A stretch of 64,000 bases of DNA from Streptomyces sp. CGMCC 4.7035 (GCF_031583065.1 NZ_CP134053.1:4340001-4404000); one strand, 5' to 3'. Positions 18,053 to 27,682 are shown, counted from the stretch's first letter. A program made the numbers and translations. Notes: generated by a model not told the origin, from the sequence alone.

Positions 18053-19150
18053 ATGCAATTCGGTATCTTCACGGTCGGTGATGTGACGACCGACCCGACC
18101 AATGCCCGTACGCCGTCGGAGCACGAACGCATCAAGGCGATGGTCGCCATCGCGCTCAAGGCCGAGGAGGTCGGCCTGGACGTCTTCGCGACCGGCGAGC
18201 ACCACAACCCGCCGTTCGTGCCGTCGTCCCCGACCACCATGCTCGGCTACATAGCCGCCCGCACCGAGAAGCTGATACTTTCCACCGCCACCACGCTGAT
18301 CACCACCAACGACCCGGTGAAGATCGCGGAGGACTATGCGATGCTCCAGCACCTGGCCGACGGCCGGGTCGACCTGATGATGGGCCGCGGCAACACCGGG
18401 CCGGTGTATCCGTGGTTCGGACAGGACATCCGGGAGGGCATCAACCTCGCCAAGGAGAACTACGCGCTGCTGCGTCGGCTGTGGCGCGAGGACGTGGTGA
18501 ACTGGGAGGGCAAGTTCCGCACGCCCTTGCAGGGCTTCACTTCCACACCGCGTCCGCTGGACGGCGTCGCGCCGTTCGTCTGGCACGGCTCCATCCGCTC
18601 TCCGGAGATCGCCGACCAGGCGGCCTTCTACGGTGACGGCTTCTTCCACAACAACATCTTCTGGCCGGCCGAGCACACGAGGCGGATGGTCCAGCTGTAC
18701 CGGCGACGGTACGCACACTACGGTCACGGCCGGCCCGAGGAGGCCATTGTCGGTCTCGGCGGGCAGGTGTTCATGCGGAAGAACTCGCAGGACGCCGTTC
18801 GGGAGTTCCGCCCCTACTTCGACAACGCGCCCGTCTACGGGCACGGACCGTCGCTGGAGGAGTTCACCGAGCAGACCCCACTGACGGTGGGCTCTCCCCA
18901 GGAAGTCATCGAGCGGACGCTGTCCTTCCGTGAGACCGTCGGCGACTATCAGCGGCAGCTGTTCCTGATGGACCACGCGGGCCTGCCCCTGAAGACGGTT
19001 CTGGAACAGCTCGACATCCTCGGCGAAGAGGTGGTGCCCGTCCTGCGCGAGGAGTTCGCGAAGGGCCGCCCGGCCGACGTACCGGACGCGCCGACGCACG
19101 CGGCGCGCGTCGCGGCTGCTGCGGCCTCGGAGGGAGTGACCGCCGCATGA
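18053..19150 (+). CDS. LLM-class flavin-dependent monooxygenase (CE1758-like)
   Basis: 365 residues from ATG 18053 (MQFGIFTVGDVTTDP). Luciferase-like TIM barrel motifs: VGLDVFATGEHHNPPF, KLILSTATTLITTNDPVKIAEDYAMLQHLADGRVDLMMGRGN and FVWHGSIRSPEIADQAAFYGDG. It overlaps the next gene, an NAD(P)H:FMN reductase, by ATGA, so the two form a two-component monooxygenase in which the reductase supplies FMNH2. The pair resembles the CE1758/CE1759 families. The substrate is unknown. Confidence 0.9.
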   Translation: MQFGIFTVGDVTTDPTNARTPSEHERIKAMVAIALKAEEVGLDVFATGEHHNPPFVPSSPTTMLGYIAARTEKLILSTATTLITTNDPVKIAEDYAMLQHLADGRVDLMMGRGNTGPVYPWFGQDIREGINLAKENYALLRRLWREDVVNWEGKFRTPLQGFTSTPRPLDGVAPFVWHGSIRSPEIADQAAFYGDGFFHNNIFWPAEHTRRMVQLYRRRYAHYGHGRPEEAIVGLGGQVFMRKNSQDAVREFRPYFDNAPVYGHGPSLEEFTEQTPLTVGSPQEVIERTLSFRETVGDYQRQLFLMDHAGLPLKTVLEQLDILGEEVVPVLREEFAKGRPADVPDAPTHAARVAAAAASEGVTAA

Positions 19151-19764
19151 AGTTGGTCGCCGTGTCCGCAGGACTGAGCACTCCGTCCTCCACACGCCTG
19201 CTGGCGGACCGTCTCGCCGAGTCGGTCCGCGACGAACTCTCCGCCGAGGGCCACGACGTGGAGGTCGAGGTCATCGAGCTGCGGGAACTGGCCGTCGCCG
19301 TCGCGAACAACCTCGTGACCGGCTTCCCGCCGCCGCAACTGGCCACCGCGATCGACGCGGTGACGGGTGCCGCGGGTCTGATCACTGTCAGCCCCGTGTT
19401 CACCGCGTCCTACAGCGGGCTGTTCAAGTCCTTCTTCGACCTGATCGACCCGGCCGCCCTCACCGGCAAGCCGGTCCTGATCGCGGCGACCGGAGGCACG
19501 GCCCGCCACTCCCTGGTCCTGGAGCACGCCCTGCGCCCGCTTTTCGCCTACCTGCGGGCCGTCGTCGTCCCCACCGCGGTGTACGCGGCGTCCGAGGATT
19601 GGGGATCCGGTGGCGACGAGTACACCGAGGGCCTGCCCGCACGCATACGGCGGGCGGGCGGCGAGCTGGCAGCCCTTATGGCCGCCCGCCCGGCCGAGGC
19701 GGCGTCGGAGGAGGACGACATCACCGCGCTCGAGCGGCAGCTCTCCGACCTGCGCTTCGACTGA
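19147..19764 (+). CDS. NAD(P)H-dependent FMN reductase (CE1759-like)
   Basis: 205 residues. Flavodoxin-like fold: VAVSAGLSTPSSTRLLADRL with the phosphate-binding loop, ITVSPVFTASYSGLFKSFFDLID and PVLIAATGGTARHS, typical of NADPH-dependent FMN reductases. Its ATG overlaps the monooxygenase stop (ATGA), which implies coupled translation and a shared job of delivering reduced flavin. Confidence 0.9.
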   Translation: MKLVAVSAGLSTPSSTRLLADRLAESVRDELSAEGHDVEVEVIELRELAVAVANNLVTGFPPPQLATAIDAVTGAAGLITVSPVFTASYSGLFKSFFDLIDPAALTGKPVLIAATGGTARHSLVLEHALRPLFAYLRAVVVPTAVYAASEDWGSGGDEYTEGLPARIRRAGGELAALMAARPAEAASEEDDITALERQLSDLRFD

Positions 19765-19823
19765 GGCCTACGCCGGCGGGCCACAGGGCGGGCACGCTGC
19801 GCACCGACCGGGGTCGCGCACCC

Positions 19824-19865
19824 GAGCCCCTGTGGCGCTCATCGACCTGAGCCCCACAGGGGCTC
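19824..19865 (+). terminator. Hairpin terminator after the flavin reductase
   Basis: 12-bp arms GAGCCCCTGTGG and CCACAGGGGCTC with an 18-base loop, about 60 bases after the stop. A second small hairpin (GCCCGTG/CACGGGC, 19880-19904) follows. Confidence 0.65.
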
Positions 19866-20000
19866 ATCGGTGCGTGAAAGCCCGTGTTTCGTGCTCTCAC
19901 GGGCAACACTTCGTACATTCTTCGGCAAGCACTGTGAATCGGAGGATTTAGGGTCATTTGTAAAGCAAGATACCTAGGAAGCAACTGATCGAGGTACGAA

Positions 20001-20444
20001 ATGACTCAGTCGTTTTCCGGCGCCGGCGACTGGACCTCCGTCACCCATGAGGTGGTGGTGCACGTCATCGTCACGGACGAACCGCCGATATCACTGCCCG
20101 CCGAGCTGCGCTACGACAGGAGAGACCCCTACGCCGTGTGCCTCTCCCTGGGAGGCACATCGACCGGCACGGTCGACTGGGTTTTCGCCCGCAGTCTCCT
20201 GGCGCAGGGTCTGCGCCGGCCGGTGGGTGAGGGAGATGTCCTCGTGCTACCCGGGCACCGCTGCCATCGCAACTCGGTGCGCCTGGTCGTCAGGTCCACC
20301 AAGGGAGCCGCCGTGCTGGAAATCGCGGCTTCGGCAGTCACCGTTTTTCTGCAACAGGCCGATCTGGTCGTGCCACCGGGCGCGGAGGGGCTGCATATCG
20401 ACCTGGACCGCCTCATCGCCGAGCTCATGGCGGGACGCGAATGA
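20001..20444 (+). CDS. SsgA-like sporulation/cell-division protein (SALP)
   Basis: 147 residues. SALP family features: LPAELRYDRRDPYAVCLSLG, WVFARSLLAQGL, the GEGDVLVLPG turn and VRLVVRSTKGAAVLEI. These proteins are confined to sporulating actinomycetes and steer septum placement and peptidoglycan remodelling during sporulation; SsgB recruits FtsZ. This copy is not SsgA or SsgB by context and stands alone. An AT-rich stretch at 19940-19990, unusual for the region, lies just upstream and probably holds the promoter. Confidence 0.9.
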   Translation: MTQSFSGAGDWTSVTHEVVVHVIVTDEPPISLPAELRYDRRDPYAVCLSLGGTSTGTVDWVFARSLLAQGLRRPVGEGDVLVLPGHRCHRNSVRLVVRSTKGAAVLEIAASAVTVFLQQADLVVPPGAEGLHIDLDRLIAELMAGRE

Positions 20445-20561
20445 CGGACCGCCCGGCAGGTCCGGCCGGCCGCGCCCCGGATCTAGCGGATTCACGCGAT
20501 GTGCCGACGCTGGCCCGCTGGCACGGTGTGCGCAAAGCACACCGGCTGAAGGGCGGAGATC

Positions 20562-21608
20562 ATGTCGCCGGATACATCGATGCCGGAGCCACAGCAGCTC
20601 TCGGGCACCTTCTACACCACGGATTCGGTACCCATCCATCAAAGACAGACGTACTGGCGCGAAGCCCTCTCCCAGACATTCCCCGCAGTTGACATATCCG
20701 TCCTGGAGGAGGTCCGCTCGGGAACCATCCGAACGTCCCCGCTGGGCCATCTGCAGACCAATGCGGTGGATGGCGCCCCTCTGCGGGCGCGGCGGACTCC
20801 GCGGTTGATCGCACAGGGCAATGACGAGTACGTGGGCGTCGAGCTTTTGTGCAGGGGCGTCGCCAGAGTCGAGCAGGACGCCCGCGAGGCCTGTCTGAAT
20901 CCAGGGGAGATCTTCTTCTTCGACATGGCACGCCCCATGCGGCTGGAGTTCCCCCATCACTTCCAGACGAAATTCCTTGTCCTGCCGCGGCAGGTTCTGG
21001 GCCTGAGAGAGTCCGACCTGCAACGGATCACGGCGACACCCATCCGGCCCGACACAGCGATGGGCTCACTGCTGTCACCCTTTCTGACCAAGCTCGTGGA
21101 CACGGCGGCAACGTACCCGTCGCGAACCGGTGAGGTACTCGCTCGTCACGTTGTCGACCTTCTCACTGTCCTGGCCGAGGAGCGACTTCGCCAGGGGGCA
21201 GGTGACACACCGAGCGGCGCCCAGGTGCTGCTGCTGCGGATCCAGGCATTCATCGACCGGCATCTGGCCGATCCGGACCTGACGCCGGAGGCCATAGCCC
21301 AGGCCCACCAGATCTCCGTGCGCTACCTGCACAAGCTCTTCCAGACCGAGGACGTCACCGTCAGCCGGTGGATCCAGCGCCGTCGGCTGCAGGAGTGCCG
21401 ACGTGAGCTGGCCCGACGGGAGTCGGCGAGCCGGACCATCGCCGCAGTGGCTCGCCGGTGGGGTTTCCCCAGTGCCGCCCACTTCAGCCGGGTGTTCCGG
21501 GACTCTTACGGGATGTCCCCCGTCCAGTGGCGGGATGCTGCGGTACGAGGGCCGCGCGTGTCCCCGTCGCCGAGTGGCGCGTCGAGCGTGCCGGAGGCCG
21601 TGGGGTAG
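20562..21608 (+). CDS. AraC-family transcriptional regulator
   Basis: 348 residues. An AraC-binding-like N-terminal domain (about 15-190) is followed by two helix-turn-helix units at about 220-320: LTPEAIAQAHQISVRYLHKLF and IAAVARRWGFPSAAHFSRVFRDSYGMSPVQWR. Complete and in frame. Remnants of closely related genes occur at 28491-29060 and 33192-33350, so this is the one intact member of three in the window. The LAL regulator follows on the same strand. Confidence 0.92.
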   Translation: MSPDTSMPEPQQLSGTFYTTDSVPIHQRQTYWREALSQTFPAVDISVLEEVRSGTIRTSPLGHLQTNAVDGAPLRARRTPRLIAQGNDEYVGVELLCRGVARVEQDAREACLNPGEIFFFDMARPMRLEFPHHFQTKFLVLPRQVLGLRESDLQRITATPIRPDTAMGSLLSPFLTKLVDTAATYPSRTGEVLARHVVDLLTVLAEERLRQGAGDTPSGAQVLLLRIQAFIDRHLADPDLTPEAIAQAHQISVRYLHKLFQTEDVTVSRWIQRRRLQECRRELARRESASRTIAAVARRWGFPSAAHFSRVFRDSYGMSPVQWRDAAVRGPRVSPSPSGASSVPEAVG

Positions 21609-21927
21609 CCGCGACGTCGGCCGGCCTGCCGCCGATCCTGTGTGATGTTCGCCTCGCCGAACGGGCCAGGGACACGGCGGGCCGCGGCGACGGATCGTCC
21701 TGCCGCCCAGCCCTACCAGCGCGTCCGCCGGCGATGAGGCCGCAATCACTCGCCGAATGACCACGTGTGCACTGAGCTGCCGTTTTTGCGATAGTTGGCA
21801 CCCGGCGCATCGTCGCGCCGGCCGGAGCCGCCTCTCGGCACCGGCAGCCGACGCCGACGGGGGCGGAGGCGGTAGTCGGCCGGGCCTGAGCCCGGTTTCG
21901 GCCGATGAGTGCGGACAGGGGACGTGA
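21609..21927. other. Intergenic region before the LAL regulator
   Basis: 319 bases with no recognised gene. A relatively AT-rich segment near 21780-21800 (TTTTTGCGATAGTTGG) is the most promoter-like part. Confidence 0.45.
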
Positions 21928-24678
21928 GTGGCAGAGTCGGGCGGAGCGCTGTCCCGTAGTGGTCTGCGGGGCCGAGAGATCGAGCTCGAAGAGCTGCAAG
22001 CGCTGATCGCCTCGGTGGCCCGCACCGGAAGCGGCGGGTTGGCCCTGATTCAGGGGGAGCCGGGCATCGGTAAGACCACGCTGCTCGCCGAGGCCGTCTC
22101 CCTGGCCAGGGCAGCGGGGTTCTCCGTCGGCGTCGGCAAGGCCGATGAGCTGCATCGCGTCGTGCCGCTCTCCTCGTTGGCGTCCTGCGTCGTGCACGGC
22201 GAGCAGCCGCTGCTGTCCGGCGATGTCTTTGCCGATCTCGCCCGCCATCACGATCAGCGGATCTGGCTGGTGGAGCGCCTGGCGGAGGTGATCGAAGCAA
22301 GGGCCGGCAGTGTGCCGGTGCTGATCGCTCTGGACGACGTGCAGTGGGCCGACCCGTTGAGCCGGTTCGCTCTGCAGCAGCTGCCGACACGCTTGCGCAG
22401 CTCTCCGGTGCTGTGGATGGTGACCGGGCGACGGGAGCCGACTGGTCCGGCGGAGGAGATCGTCGCAGCTGCGAGGGACGAACTACCGACGGTCACTGTG
22501 CGCTTGGGGCCCCTGTCCGGCGCGGCCATCTGCCAACTGGCCGGCGACACCCTGGGTGCAGCTGCTGACGAGCGAGTACGGGACTTGCTCGACGGAGCCG
22601 GTGGGAACCCGTTTCTGGCGATCGAGATGCTCGCGGGAGTGCGGAAGGCCGAGGCATCCGATGAGCTGGTGCCCCCAGGGCTCGTGGTGGGTGTGCGCGG
22701 CAGACTCAAGTCCCTACAACCCGACACACTGCGCTTCCTTCAGATGGGAGCCGTACTGGGACGCAGGTTCGGCTTCTACGACGCCGCCGCGCTCTGCGGT
22801 CAACCGTCCGCCATGTTGATTGCGGCGCTGGAGGAGGCGGTGCACGCCGGACTCCTGGACGACGACGGCGATCATCTGGTTTTCCGGCACGATCTGCTGC
22901 GCCAGGCGGTCTATGTCGACATCCCGCCGTCGGCCCGGAAGGCTCTGCACCGAGAGGCTGCCCACCACCTTGTCGCCGCGGGCGGCCGGCCGATCGACGC
23001 GGTGCCGCACATTCTCAGGGGCGCCCTGCCCGGAGACGAGGAAGCCGTGGGGTTGCTGCGGCGCGCCGCTGACGACGTACTGCCGGTCACGCCGGGGCTC
23101 GCGGCCGACCTGATGACGCGGGCCCTGGAACTGGTGCCCTCCGCGCGGCCGCTGAGGTACGCCGTGGGTGAGCAGACGATCGTCTGCCTGACACAGGCGG
23201 GCAGGAACCGTGAGGCGCTGGCGACCGGCGACCAGCTGCTGGCCTACCGACCACCGCTGGAGACCTTCAGCCGGTTGCAGGCCGCCCTGGGCGGGACGCT
23301 GTGGAGCATGGATGTCGCCGACGAGTTGCGCCGCCGGGCCGAGACGGCTCTGGCCATGGGGGGCGCCGCCCCGGAGGTCGGGGCGAGACTGGCCGCCCTG
23401 CGCGCGCTGGCTCTGTCCCGGGGGCAGGATCTCGCTGCGGCGCGTGAGGCCGGCGAGACCGCGCTGCGCGCTGCCACCGCGGCCGGTGACCGGGAGGCGC
23501 ACGTCCTGGCCCTGTCCGGGCTCGGCGAGATCGCGCAGAACGCGGGTGAGAACGCCGTCGCACTGGAGCGCTTTGCCGCGCTCAGCGCCGTCGATTCCGC
23601 TTTCCTTCCTGAGGAGATCGTCGCGTACACGCACGTGGACGACTTCGCGTCCAGCGAGCGGGTGCTCCTGCGGGCGGCGGACAGTGCCGGGTCGTTCCGT
23701 CAGGCCATGATGCTTTGGGCACAAGGCCTGCACGATCTGGGGCTCGGCAGGCTCGACGACGCCGACGCCGACTTCGCGACCATGGAACGCCTGGAAGACG
23801 AGGTACAGGTCCCCGTCCAGCAGGTGAACGGTCGCGTGATCCGCTCCCGGATCGCCCTGCTGCGCGGCGACAGGGAAGCGGCGCGGGAGCACCTGGCCGA
23901 AGCGCGAGAAAGACTGGCGGTCAAACCGAACCCGGGCAACACGGCCGCGGTGCGCTTCCTGGAAGCGGTCCACGCCGAGGCCGACGGGGACATCGAGCTT
24001 GCCGTCGACAAGATCCGGCAGGTGCAGGAAAAAGGGTTCTTCATGCGCTGGCGGCTGTTGCGCGACTGGGTCGATCTCGCGATACGCATGGCTCTGCGCG
24101 GCGCGGACCACGAGCTCGCCGAGGATCTGGCCGCACAGGCCGAAGCCCACGCCGAACGCAACCCCGCCGTGCCCACCGCCACGGGCATCGCGGCGCAGGC
24201 CCTCGGGCTGGTGAAAAACGATCTCGCCATGCTGCAGCGCTCCGCCGAGCTGCTCAGGGCAAGCCCTCGCCCGCTGGTCCGGGCCGCCGCCCACGCCGAT
24301 CTCGGCCAGGCGCTTCTGGCGGCCGGCCGGAAACCTGAGGCGGTGGCCGCTCTGACTTACGCCCAGGGAGCGTTCGCCGAGTCGGGCGCCCCCGCCGCGG
24401 CGGCACGCGTACAGCGCGCTCTGGAGGGTGCGGGGGCGGGCGGCCGCAGGGCGGTAGCGACCACACAGCGCCCCGTGCAGGGATGGGGGGCCCTCACGGC
24501 CTCGGAGAGGAAGGTCGCACGCCTCATCGCCGAGGGCCACACCAACCGGTCGGCCGCCGACCTGCTCGTCGTCTCCCCGCACACGGTCAACACGCACCTG
24601 ACGTCCGTCTTCCGCAAGCTGTCGGTCAACTCCCGCGTTCAGCTCGCCAACCTGGTCCTGGCCTTGCCCGAAAGCTGA
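21928..24678 (+). CDS. LuxR-family LAL regulator (AAA ATPase plus HTH)
   Basis: 916 residues from GTG 21928. An AAA domain has Walker A GEPGIGKTT (about 43-51) and Walker B VLIALDDVQWADP; a long helical, TPR-like middle part follows; a C-terminal LuxR helix-turn-helix spans about 855-910 (LTASERKVARLIAEGHTNRSAADLLVVSPHTVNTHLTSVFRKL). LAL proteins of about 900 residues are typical activators of metabolite clusters or sugar use in Streptomyces. The target is not evident; the downstream hydrolase and CUT1 importer are candidates by position. Confidence 0.92.
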   Translation: MAESGGALSRSGLRGREIELEELQALIASVARTGSGGLALIQGEPGIGKTTLLAEAVSLARAAGFSVGVGKADELHRVVPLSSLASCVVHGEQPLLSGDVFADLARHHDQRIWLVERLAEVIEARAGSVPVLIALDDVQWADPLSRFALQQLPTRLRSSPVLWMVTGRREPTGPAEEIVAAARDELPTVTVRLGPLSGAAICQLAGDTLGAAADERVRDLLDGAGGNPFLAIEMLAGVRKAEASDELVPPGLVVGVRGRLKSLQPDTLRFLQMGAVLGRRFGFYDAAALCGQPSAMLIAALEEAVHAGLLDDDGDHLVFRHDLLRQAVYVDIPPSARKALHREAAHHLVAAGGRPIDAVPHILRGALPGDEEAVGLLRRAADDVLPVTPGLAADLMTRALELVPSARPLRYAVGEQTIVCLTQAGRNREALATGDQLLAYRPPLETFSRLQAALGGTLWSMDVADELRRRAETALAMGGAAPEVGARLAALRALALSRGQDLAAAREAGETALRAATAAGDREAHVLALSGLGEIAQNAGENAVALERFAALSAVDSAFLPEEIVAYTHVDDFASSERVLLRAADSAGSFRQAMMLWAQGLHDLGLGRLDDADADFATMERLEDEVQVPVQQVNGRVIRSRIALLRGDREAAREHLAEARERLAVKPNPGNTAAVRFLEAVHAEADGDIELAVDKIRQVQEKGFFMRWRLLRDWVDLAIRMALRGADHELAEDLAAQAEAHAERNPAVPTATGIAAQALGLVKNDLAMLQRSAELLRASPRPLVRAAAHADLGQALLAAGRKPEAVAALTYAQGAFAESGAPAAAARVQRALEGAGAGGRRAVATTQRPVQGWGALTASERKVARLIAEGHTNRSAADLLVVSPHTVNTHLTSVFRKLSVNSRVQLANLVLALPES

Positions 24679-24767
24679 GCGGACCAGTAGGTACGTTCAC
24701 GCGATGCCCTGCCACATCTGAACGTGCTTGGCTGGGACCTCCCCACACTCAGTCGGCGGCCACCGTC

Positions 24768-25289
24768 ATGCACAGCCCCACGCCGACCATCGTCCTCGTG
24801 CACGGGGCGTTCACCGACGCCTCGTCCTGGGCCGGGGTCATCAGCCTTCTTCAAGCCGCGAAATCAGTGGTGCGTGTCCCGGCGAACCCACTGCGCGGTC
24901 TCGCGCAGGACGCCGCCTACATCAGGAGCGTGGTCCATGACATCGATGTCCCTGTCGTGCTGGTCGGCCACGACTACGGCGGCGCGGTCATCACACACGT
25001 GATGTCCGTGGCGCAACGCCCGATCGCCCAAAGCGCGCTGACCAGCAGATCGGGCCCGCCGGCCTGGGCTTCCAAGCCGTCCTGGTACGCCATCGCGAGC
25101 GCCGGCCGGCTACTCAGCCCCACCGCTCAGCGCTTCATGGCACAGCGCATGGCGGCCACCGAGTACGTGCTGGACGCATCGCACGCAGTTGCGCTGTCGC
25201 AGCCCGACGCCATGGTCGCGATGATCCGGGAAGCCGCCGAACAAAGCACTGGTCGCGGCAGCGGTGACGAGCTCCGACACCTCTTCTGA
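24768..25289 (+). CDS. Alpha/beta hydrolase paralogue with internal deletion and altered nucleophile
   Basis: 173 residues, against about 240 in its paralogues in this window. It starts normally (IVLVHGAFTDASSWAGV, PLRGLAQDAAYIRSV), but after GHDYGGAVIT it jumps straight to VMSVAQRPIAQSALT. About 65-75 residues, the cap region, are missing without breaking the frame. The nucleophile elbow reads GHDYGG, not GHSYGG, so the catalytic Ser is Asp. The His in DASHAVALSQP is kept. It is either a decaying gene or a reshaped protein; the normal hydrolase reaction is unlikely. Confidence 0.8.
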   Translation: MHSPTPTIVLVHGAFTDASSWAGVISLLQAAKSVVRVPANPLRGLAQDAAYIRSVVHDIDVPVVLVGHDYGGAVITHVMSVAQRPIAQSALTSRSGPPAWASKPSWYAIASAGRLLSPTAQRFMAQRMAATEYVLDASHAVALSQPDAMVAMIREAAEQSTGRGSGDELRHLF

Positions 25290-25492
25290 ACAGAGTCCGA
25301 CACGACCCATTGCATCGGAAGGTATCGGTATGGACCGTCTCGTACCGGATCTTGACGCATTCGGCCTTCGCCTACAGGCTTACCCTGGTCGAGTTGCGAC
25401 GGCGGTCTTGGAAACCGTCTTCACCTCCCGACGCCGCCCCCAAGCCCCAGAGCCCCCAAGCCCCAGACGTCACACTCGGTAAAGGCACCACC

Positions 25493-26746
25493 ATGATCTC
25501 ACCGGCCAGACTGCCGGCGCGGCGGATCGCCGCCCTCCTGACCGGAACCGTCGTCCTGGCACTGCTCGCCACCGGGTGCGGTGGTGGAACCGACGCCGGA
25601 TCGACCGCGGGCGAGGTAACCTCCATCACCGCCCTCGACTACTACACCGACGCATCCGAGCACGCCCAGTGGAGCGAGCGGCTCACCGCCTGCGGCAAGA
25701 GCGCCGGCGTAACGGTCGAGCACACCAGTGTTCCTGGGGCGTCGCTCATCCCCAAGGTCCTGCAACAGGCGTCGTCGCGGACCCTTCCCGACCTGTTGAT
25801 GCTGGACAACCCCGACCTCCAGCAGATCGCACAGACCGGCGCGCTGGCCCCGCTGGACCAGTACGGCGTCGACACCAGCGGCTTCGCCAAGGGCATCCTG
25901 TCGGCGGGCACCTACAGAGGAAAGGTGTACGGACTGGCGCCCAGCGTCGGCACGATCGCCCTCTTCTACAACAAGGACATGCTCTCCGAGGCCGGTGTCG
26001 CCGTGCCGAGGACCTGGGACGAGCTGAAGGCGGCGGCGGCCAAGCTGACCCGGCCCGGGCGCTACGGCATGGCGGTCGACGCGAACGCCACGTTCGAGGG
26101 CACCTGGCAGTTCCTGCCGTTCCTGTGGTCCAACGGCGGGGACGAGAAGCGGCTGGACACCCCGCAGGCCGCGCAGGCGCTCCAGCTGTGGGTCGACCTG
26201 GTGAAGAGCGGATCCATGTCGAAGTCGGTACTGAACTGGACGCAGGCCGACCTCCACGACCAGTTCGTCGCCGGCAAGACGGCCATGATGCTCAACGGCC
26301 CCTGGCGGATCTCCGCCCTGAACGAAACCAAGAACCTGCACTGGGGGGTGGCCCCCATTCCCGTCCGCCGGACGGGGCAGACGCTTGTCACACCGCTCGG
26401 CGGTGAGGTGTGGACGGTCCCCAAGACCGCTTCCAAGGCCCGGCAGGAGAAGGCCGCCCAGGTACTCGCCTGCCTGAACGACCCCACGCACATGCTCGCC
26501 CTGGCCAAGCAGAACTTCACCGTGCCCTCCCGCACAGCGGTGGCCGCCCAGTACGCCGAGCAGGTCCCGTCGATGGCTGCCTTCGTCAAAAGCGTCGAAG
26601 AGGCCCGGGACCGTACCGGCGAACTCGGCGTCAAGTGGCCCAAGGCGGCGACCGGGATATACACCGCGATCCAGTCCGCGCTGACGGGCCAGCAGACACC
26701 GGAGGAAGCCCTCAAGCATGCGCAGCAGATCGCGACCGGTTCCTGA
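25493..26746 (+). CDS. CUT1-type sugar-binding lipoprotein
   Basis: 417 residues from ATG 25493. A lipoprotein signal ends in LLATGC with Cys at about residue 27. The rest is a family 1 solute-binding protein: PDLLMLDNPDLQQIAQTGAL, YGLAPSVGTIALFYNKDML, GTWQFLPFLWSNGGD and MMLNGPWRISAL. It is the first of three genes with two permeases downstream, a typical oligosaccharide importer. No ATPase gene follows; in Streptomyces the shared ATPase MsiK usually powers such systems. Longer frames upstream are discarded. Confidence 0.92.
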   Translation: MISPARLPARRIAALLTGTVVLALLATGCGGGTDAGSTAGEVTSITALDYYTDASEHAQWSERLTACGKSAGVTVEHTSVPGASLIPKVLQQASSRTLPDLLMLDNPDLQQIAQTGALAPLDQYGVDTSGFAKGILSAGTYRGKVYGLAPSVGTIALFYNKDMLSEAGVAVPRTWDELKAAAAKLTRPGRYGMAVDANATFEGTWQFLPFLWSNGGDEKRLDTPQAAQALQLWVDLVKSGSMSKSVLNWTQADLHDQFVAGKTAMMLNGPWRISALNETKNLHWGVAPIPVRRTGQTLVTPLGGEVWTVPKTASKARQEKAAQVLACLNDPTHMLALAKQNFTVPSRTAVAAQYAEQVPSMAAFVKSVEEARDRTGELGVKWPKAATGIYTAIQSALTGQQTPEEALKHAQQIATGS

Positions 26747-27671
26747 CCTGTTCCCGACCCCCCGGATGAGCAAGGCGGTGACCCGGGCACGCTGTGGGGA
26801 GCGGCTGGCCCAGTGGATGTTCCTCGTGCCCGCGGTGGCGTACCTGCTGCTGTTCTTCGGCTATCCGATCGTCAAGAACGTCGTGATGAGCTTCCAGCAG
26901 TACACCACCACGACGTTCTACACCGGTGCCGCTCCGTTTGTGGGACTGCAGAACTACTCAAAGATCCTGTCGTCGGACCTGTTCACCAAGGCCCTGCTGA
27001 CCACGGTCCTGTTCACCGCCGGTTCGATCGTCGGCCAGTTCGTGCTCGGCCTGGCCTTCGCCCTGTTCTTCCAACGCCGCTTCCCGCTCGGCGGCGTTCT
27101 GCGGTCGCTCCTGTTGCTGCCGTGGCTGCTGCCGCTGGTCGTCTCCGGAACGACGTGGAAGTGGATGCTCGACACCGACACGGGCGTGTTGAACGACGCG
27201 CTGCGCGGTCTTCACGTCGTACAGTCCGGCATCCCCTGGCTGACCGGCACCTCACAGGCACTCGTGTCGGTGATCCTCATCAACATCTGGGTCGGGATCC
27301 CCTTCAACACCGCGATCCTGTACGGCGGCCTGCAAGACATACCGCCGCACCTGTACGAGGCGGCGAAGCTGGACGGAGCCGGTCCGGTGACATCGTTCCG
27401 CTATGTCACCTGGCCGCTGCTGCGGCCCGTGGCCGGCGTCGTCCTGGTGCTGGGCGTGGTCTACACGGTCAAGGTGCTGGACATCATCCTTGTGGTGACG
27501 GGCGGAGGACCGGCCAACGCCACGGAGACCCTCGCCACCCAGTCCTACGAGCTGTCCTTCCAGCAGTTCCAGTTCGGGCGCGGTGCCGCGATGAGCAACA
27601 TACTCATCGCCATCTCGCTTGCCTTCGCCTTCGTCTACCTGCGTGCCAACCGGCGCGCCCGGAACGTGTGA
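26718..27671 (+). CDS. Sugar ABC transporter permease (MalF-like)
   Basis: 317 residues from ATG 26718, which overlaps the binding-protein gene by 29 bases and has GGAGGA 11 bases upstream. ATG 26766 (MSKAVTRAR) is an alternative start but lacks a ribosome site. Six membrane spans, with the cytoplasmic EAA loop EAAKLDGAGPVTSFRYVTWPLL that docks the ATPase. It forms a heterodimer with the next permease. Confidence 0.9.
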   Translation: MRSRSRPVPDLFPTPRMSKAVTRARCGERLAQWMFLVPAVAYLLLFFGYPIVKNVVMSFQQYTTTTFYTGAAPFVGLQNYSKILSSDLFTKALLTTVLFTAGSIVGQFVLGLAFALFFQRRFPLGGVLRSLLLLPWLLPLVVSGTTWKWMLDTDTGVLNDALRGLHVVQSGIPWLTGTSQALVSVILINIWVGIPFNTAILYGGLQDIPPHLYEAAKLDGAGPVTSFRYVTWPLLRPVAGVVLVLGVVYTVKVLDIILVVTGGGPANATETLATQSYELSFQQFQFGRGAAMSNILIAISLAFAFVYLRANRRARNV

Positions 27672-27682
27672 GAGGTGATCCC

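Noticed and set aside
22714..24597. A 627-codon frame opposite the LAL regulator
   Set aside because: It is antisense to a clear AAA/LuxR protein and has no motifs of its own.
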